A stretch of 5,689 nt of DNA from positions 1 through 5,689 of the forward strand of contig CACZQG010000400.1 in assembly GCA_902783235.1 (NCBI GenBank), in the 5' to 3' direction. Every line of letters begins with the position of its first letter. Within the stretch, counting starts at the first letter, position 1. The translations under genes were made by a program, and so were the position numbers. The notes under the pieces were generated by a model, which ran no database searches, was not told the DNA's origin, and was given only the letters and a program-made list of their open reading frames with translations. Shown here piece by piece: positions 5,364-5,689 of this stretch. The DNA comes from an uncultured Ruminococcus sp. (GTDB lineage Bacteria; Bacillota; Clostridia; Oscillospirales; Ruminococcaceae).

Positions 5364-5392
5364 ATTATACCAATTTTTATTAAAAATGTCAA
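5364..5392 (-). promoter_or_regulatory. Consensus sigma-70/sigma-A promoter of pfkA
   Basis: On the minus strand TTGACA (5392-5387) and TATAAT (5369-5364) match both consensus hexamers exactly with a 17-nt A/T-rich spacer. TG one base before the -10 gives an extended -10 as well. The predicted start is about 5357. Expected to be a strong, largely constitutive promoter unless the leader modulates it. Confidence 0.93.
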
Positions 5393-5445
5393 TATTTTTT
5401 TGAAAAAAGATTTAAGTCAACCTGATAAAAAAGAATTGACAGCTA

Positions 5446-5478
5446 AAAAATGCCAGCCGTTTTTGGGCTGGCATTTTT
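5446..5478. terminator. Bidirectional intrinsic terminator
   Basis: A perfect 13-bp inverted repeat has arms at 5446-5458 and 5466-5478, a GC-rich core TGCCAGCC/GGCTGGCA, flanking A5/T5 tracts and a 7-nt loop. The A and T tracts give U-rich ends in both directions. It insulates the pfkA promoter from minus-strand transcription arriving from the right, and lies immediately before candidate RNA B. Confidence 0.85.
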
Positions 5479-5506
5479 GGCGTATACATCAGACTGTACA
5501 TAAATT
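5477..5506 (+). promoter_or_regulatory. Weak putative promoter of candidate RNA B
   Basis: TTGGCG (5477-5482, 4/6) and TAAATT (5501-5506, 4/6) are 18 nt apart. Neither is strong. The argument for it is position: the predicted start near 5513 falls at the edge of the 47-nt box, as in copy A. Confidence 0.3.
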
Positions 5507-5514
5507 CCCCTTTT

Positions 5515-5561
5515 AGCTGCTCTTCGTGCTTTCAGCTGCAATTGCAGTGGAAGTATGAGCG
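5515..5561 (+). repeat. 47-nt conserved box, copy B (inverted copy at 3727-3773)
   Basis: Its reverse complement matches 3727-3773 at 41 of 47 positions with no gaps. The six differences are spread over the central part and the 3' part, and the first 17 bases (5515-5531) are identical to the other copy. Confidence 0.88.
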
Positions 5562-5574
5562 AAATTAAAAGCTT

Positions 5575-5598
5575 TTGCGAAGCTTTTCCCGAAAAACG
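5575..5598 (+). repeat. 24-nt hairpin box, copy B (inverted copy at 3556-3579)
   Basis: Its reverse complement matches 3556-3579 at 21 of 24 positions. The stem is poorer than in copy A because one base pair becomes a C-A mismatch. Confidence 0.8.
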
Positions 5599-5607
5599 AC
5601 CTTTTTT
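5582..5607 (+). terminator. Terminator-like hairpin ending candidate RNA B
   Basis: GCTTTTC (5582-5588) faces GAAAAAC (5591-5597) with one C-A mismatch. GACC and six T (5602-5607) follow. It is weaker than the equivalent in copy A and competes with an alternative stem at 5567-5587. Confidence 0.45.
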
Positions 5608-5689
5608 ATTGCTCCCCCAATTAAAGCTTGCCAAAAAGACGAAGGCAGAGAGGAAATTTATCAAGGAAGAAAGCCGCAGGAATACTCGT
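5608..5689. other. Window end with no supported gene
   Basis: These 82 bases hold open frames on both strands, but none has a start codon with a ribosome binding site or a recognisable protein motif. A purine-rich stretch on the plus strand (5640-5680) could be either an upstream region or part of a gene continuing past the edge. Confidence 0.4.

Larger units (their letters stand above)
5513..5607 (+). ncRNA. Candidate small RNA, copy B (short relative of copy A)
   Basis: About 95 nt read on the plus strand. It consists almost entirely of the two parts shared with copy A: the 47-nt box at the predicted 5' end (5515-5561), a 13-nt A/T-rich linker, and the 24-nt hairpin box (5575-5598) followed by six T (5602-5607). 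AAAAGCTT (5567-5574) can pair with AAGCTTTT (5580-5587). That pairing would destroy the terminator stem, so two exclusive folds are possible. CTGCAATTGCAG (5537-5548) is a perfect palindrome that copy A does not keep. No reading frame is supported. As the downstream sequence is cut off, it could be a free small RNA or the attenuated leader of a gene beyond the window. Confidence 0.5.

Noticed and set aside
5331..5664. Short frames of 61 (plus) and 73 (minus) codons upstream of pfkA
   Set aside because: They run through the pfkA promoter, the bidirectional terminator and the repeat box. Composition is that of A/T-rich non-coding DNA.
1..5689. CRISPR arrays, tRNA or rRNA genes, insertion sequences
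   Set aside because: No regularly spaced repeats, cloverleaf with T-loop signature, or transposase motif was seen. The repeat pair lacks terminal inverted repeats and obvious target duplications.

Overview
The window looks like a chromosomal segment from a low-to-mid GC Gram-positive bacterium of class Clostridia. I would guess a Ruminococcus-like member of the Oscillospiraceae, but that rests on protein style and gene order and was not tested by search. The order SRP RNA - dnaX - ebfC (ybaB) - recR is a classic conserved block of Firmicutes. All five protein genes are recognisable housekeeping genes with intact key residues.

Layout. Positions 1-~90 hold the 3' part of the signal recognition particle RNA (ffs), cut by the window edge. 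Positions 122-2727 (+) carry dnaX, ebfC and recR, which serve replication and recombinational repair: clamp-loader subunit, DNA-binding YbaB/EbfC protein and RecR. A spacer with two stem-loops (2734-2800) separates recR from deoD (2818-3522, +), a purine nucleoside phosphorylase. pfkA (4110-5192, -) is a 6-phosphofructokinase of the mixed-substrate clade. It faces deoD and is driven by a near-perfect promoter (5364-5392) followed by a leader of about 165 nt with long-range pairing.

The two non-coding stretches, 3523-4109 and 5193-5689, are the unusual part. They share an inverted, two-part repeat: a 47-nt box (3727-3773 and 5515-5561, 41/47 identical, no gaps) and a 24-nt hairpin box (3556-3579 and 5575-5598, 21/24 identical). 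The interval between the boxes is very different, 147 nt against 13 nt. Read in one direction, each copy starts just after promoter-like hexamers with the 47-nt box at the predicted 5' end. Each ends in the hairpin followed by a run of 6-8 U. I interpret them as two paralogous small RNA genes: copy A (- strand, about 225 nt, several internal hairpins) and copy B (+ strand, about 95 nt). I do not recognise the family.

A third, unrelated candidate small RNA lies at about 3894-4041 (+). It has an extended -10 promoter, two hairpins, a C-rich unpaired stretch and an intrinsic terminator. The last ~80 bases of the window show no gene I can support.
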